A stretch of DNA of 14,166 nucleotides, from positions 1 to 14,166 of the forward strand of contig NZ_CALKTQ010000032.1 of the NCBI RefSeq assembly GCF_937997465.1, written 5' to 3'. The DNA is from an uncultured Campylobacter sp. Lineage in GTDB: Bacteria > Campylobacterota > Campylobacteria > Campylobacterales > Campylobacteraceae. Numbering within the stretch: the first letter of the stretch is position 1; every line of letters begins with the position of its first letter. Under the pieces are notes generated by a model. That model saw only the letters and a program-made list of their open reading frames with translations, was not told the DNA's origin and did not search any database. The position numbers and the translations under genes were made by a program. Of the stretch, positions 13,946 through 14,166 are shown piece after piece.

Positions 13946-14166
13946 GTGCCAACCATTAATCAATTGGTCAGAAAAGAGCGTAAGAAAGTGACTTTTAAGT
14001 CAAAATCTCCAGCGCTAAAAGAGTGTCCTCAAAGAAGAGGAGTTTGCACCAGGGTCTATACTACGACTCCTAAAAAACCAAACTCGGCTTTGAGAAAAGT
14101 TGCCAAAGTTAGGCTTACAAGCGGATTTGAAGTGATCAGCTATATCGGCGGCGAAGGCCACAACCT
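13946..14166 (+). CDS. rpsL: 30S ribosomal protein S12, 3' end outside the window
   Basis: S12 sits at the decoding centre of the small subunit and influences codon reading accuracy. The first 73 codons are present. The N-terminus MPTINQLVRKERKK is the classic family start and is read from a GTG at 13946 with AAGGA at 13935-13939. No ATG alternative exists near it. The conserved loop VYTTTPKKPNSALRKVAKVR (residues 37-56) keeps Lys43, the residue most often changed in streptomycin resistance. The second hotspot near residue 88 lies beyond the window. In this group rpsL normally leads rpsG and fusA, which would be expected next. Confidence 0.97.
   Translation, partial: MPTINQLVRKERKKVTFKSKSPALKECPQRRGVCTRVYTTTPKKPNSALRKVAKVRLTSGFEVISYIGGEGHN

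Noticed and set aside
1..14166. CRISPR arrays, insertion sequences, phage or defence genes
   Set aside because: No repeat-spacer pattern, transposase, terminal inverted repeats or defence-like proteins are visible. Nearly all bases belong to housekeeping genes and short spacers.

Overview
This window is a conserved housekeeping locus of an epsilonproteobacterium, most likely a Campylobacter. The evidence is the gene order tRNA-Thr, tuf, rpmG, tRNA-Trp, secE, nusG, rplK, rplA, rplJ, rplL, rpoB, rpoC, then rpsL, together with rpoB and rpoC kept as separate genes (Helicobacter fuses them), AAATTT-rich spacers and Campylobacter-like protein sequences. The G+C-rich stretches of rpoB and rpoC suggest one of the higher-GC species (the C. 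showae, C. rectus, C. curvus or C. gracilis side of the genus) rather than C. jejuni. That species-level placement is inference. All genes are on the + strand.

Layout. 1-54 is the 3' part of a tRNA-Thr(GGU). 118-1317 is tuf (EF-Tu), closed by a clear hairpin terminator at 1335-1359 that is directly preceded by a perfect TATAAT. 1371-1819 holds rpmG (L33), tRNA-Trp(CCA) and secE packed within a few bases of each other. nusG (1829-2359) and rplK (2370-2795) follow with minimal spacing. The L11-L1 spacer (2796-2914) has two hairpins. rplA (2915-3619) is followed by a 108-nt spacer with a structured leader that fits an L10 autoregulatory leader, then rplJ and rplL. Two hairpins in the 109-nt rplL-rpoB spacer look like the classical attenuator between ribosomal-protein and polymerase genes. 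rpoB (4715-8851) and rpoC (8844-13352) overlap by 8 nt, and rpoC ends at a strong hairpin (13365-13390). The 593 nt between rpoC and rpsL hold only a decayed DoxX-family membrane-protein gene (13458-13867), with an apparently lost start codon and two +1 frameshifts. rpsL (S12) begins with GTG at 13946 and runs off the window.

The genes form the core of gene expression: EF-Tu and L33/L11/L1/L10/L12/S12 for translation, NusG plus RpoB/RpoC for transcription, and SecE for protein export. L11, L1, L10 and L12 build the ribosomal stalks to which EF-Tu and other GTPases are recruited.

I found no sign of an undescribed system such as a defence, mobile or biosynthetic cluster. The items worth a second look are the fresh doxX pseudogene, the promoter/terminator overlap before rpmG, the spacer hairpins that may set stoichiometry in the operon, an L33 that has lost half of each zinc-ligand pair, the rpoB/rpoC overlap, and strong base-composition swings inside rpoB/rpoC.
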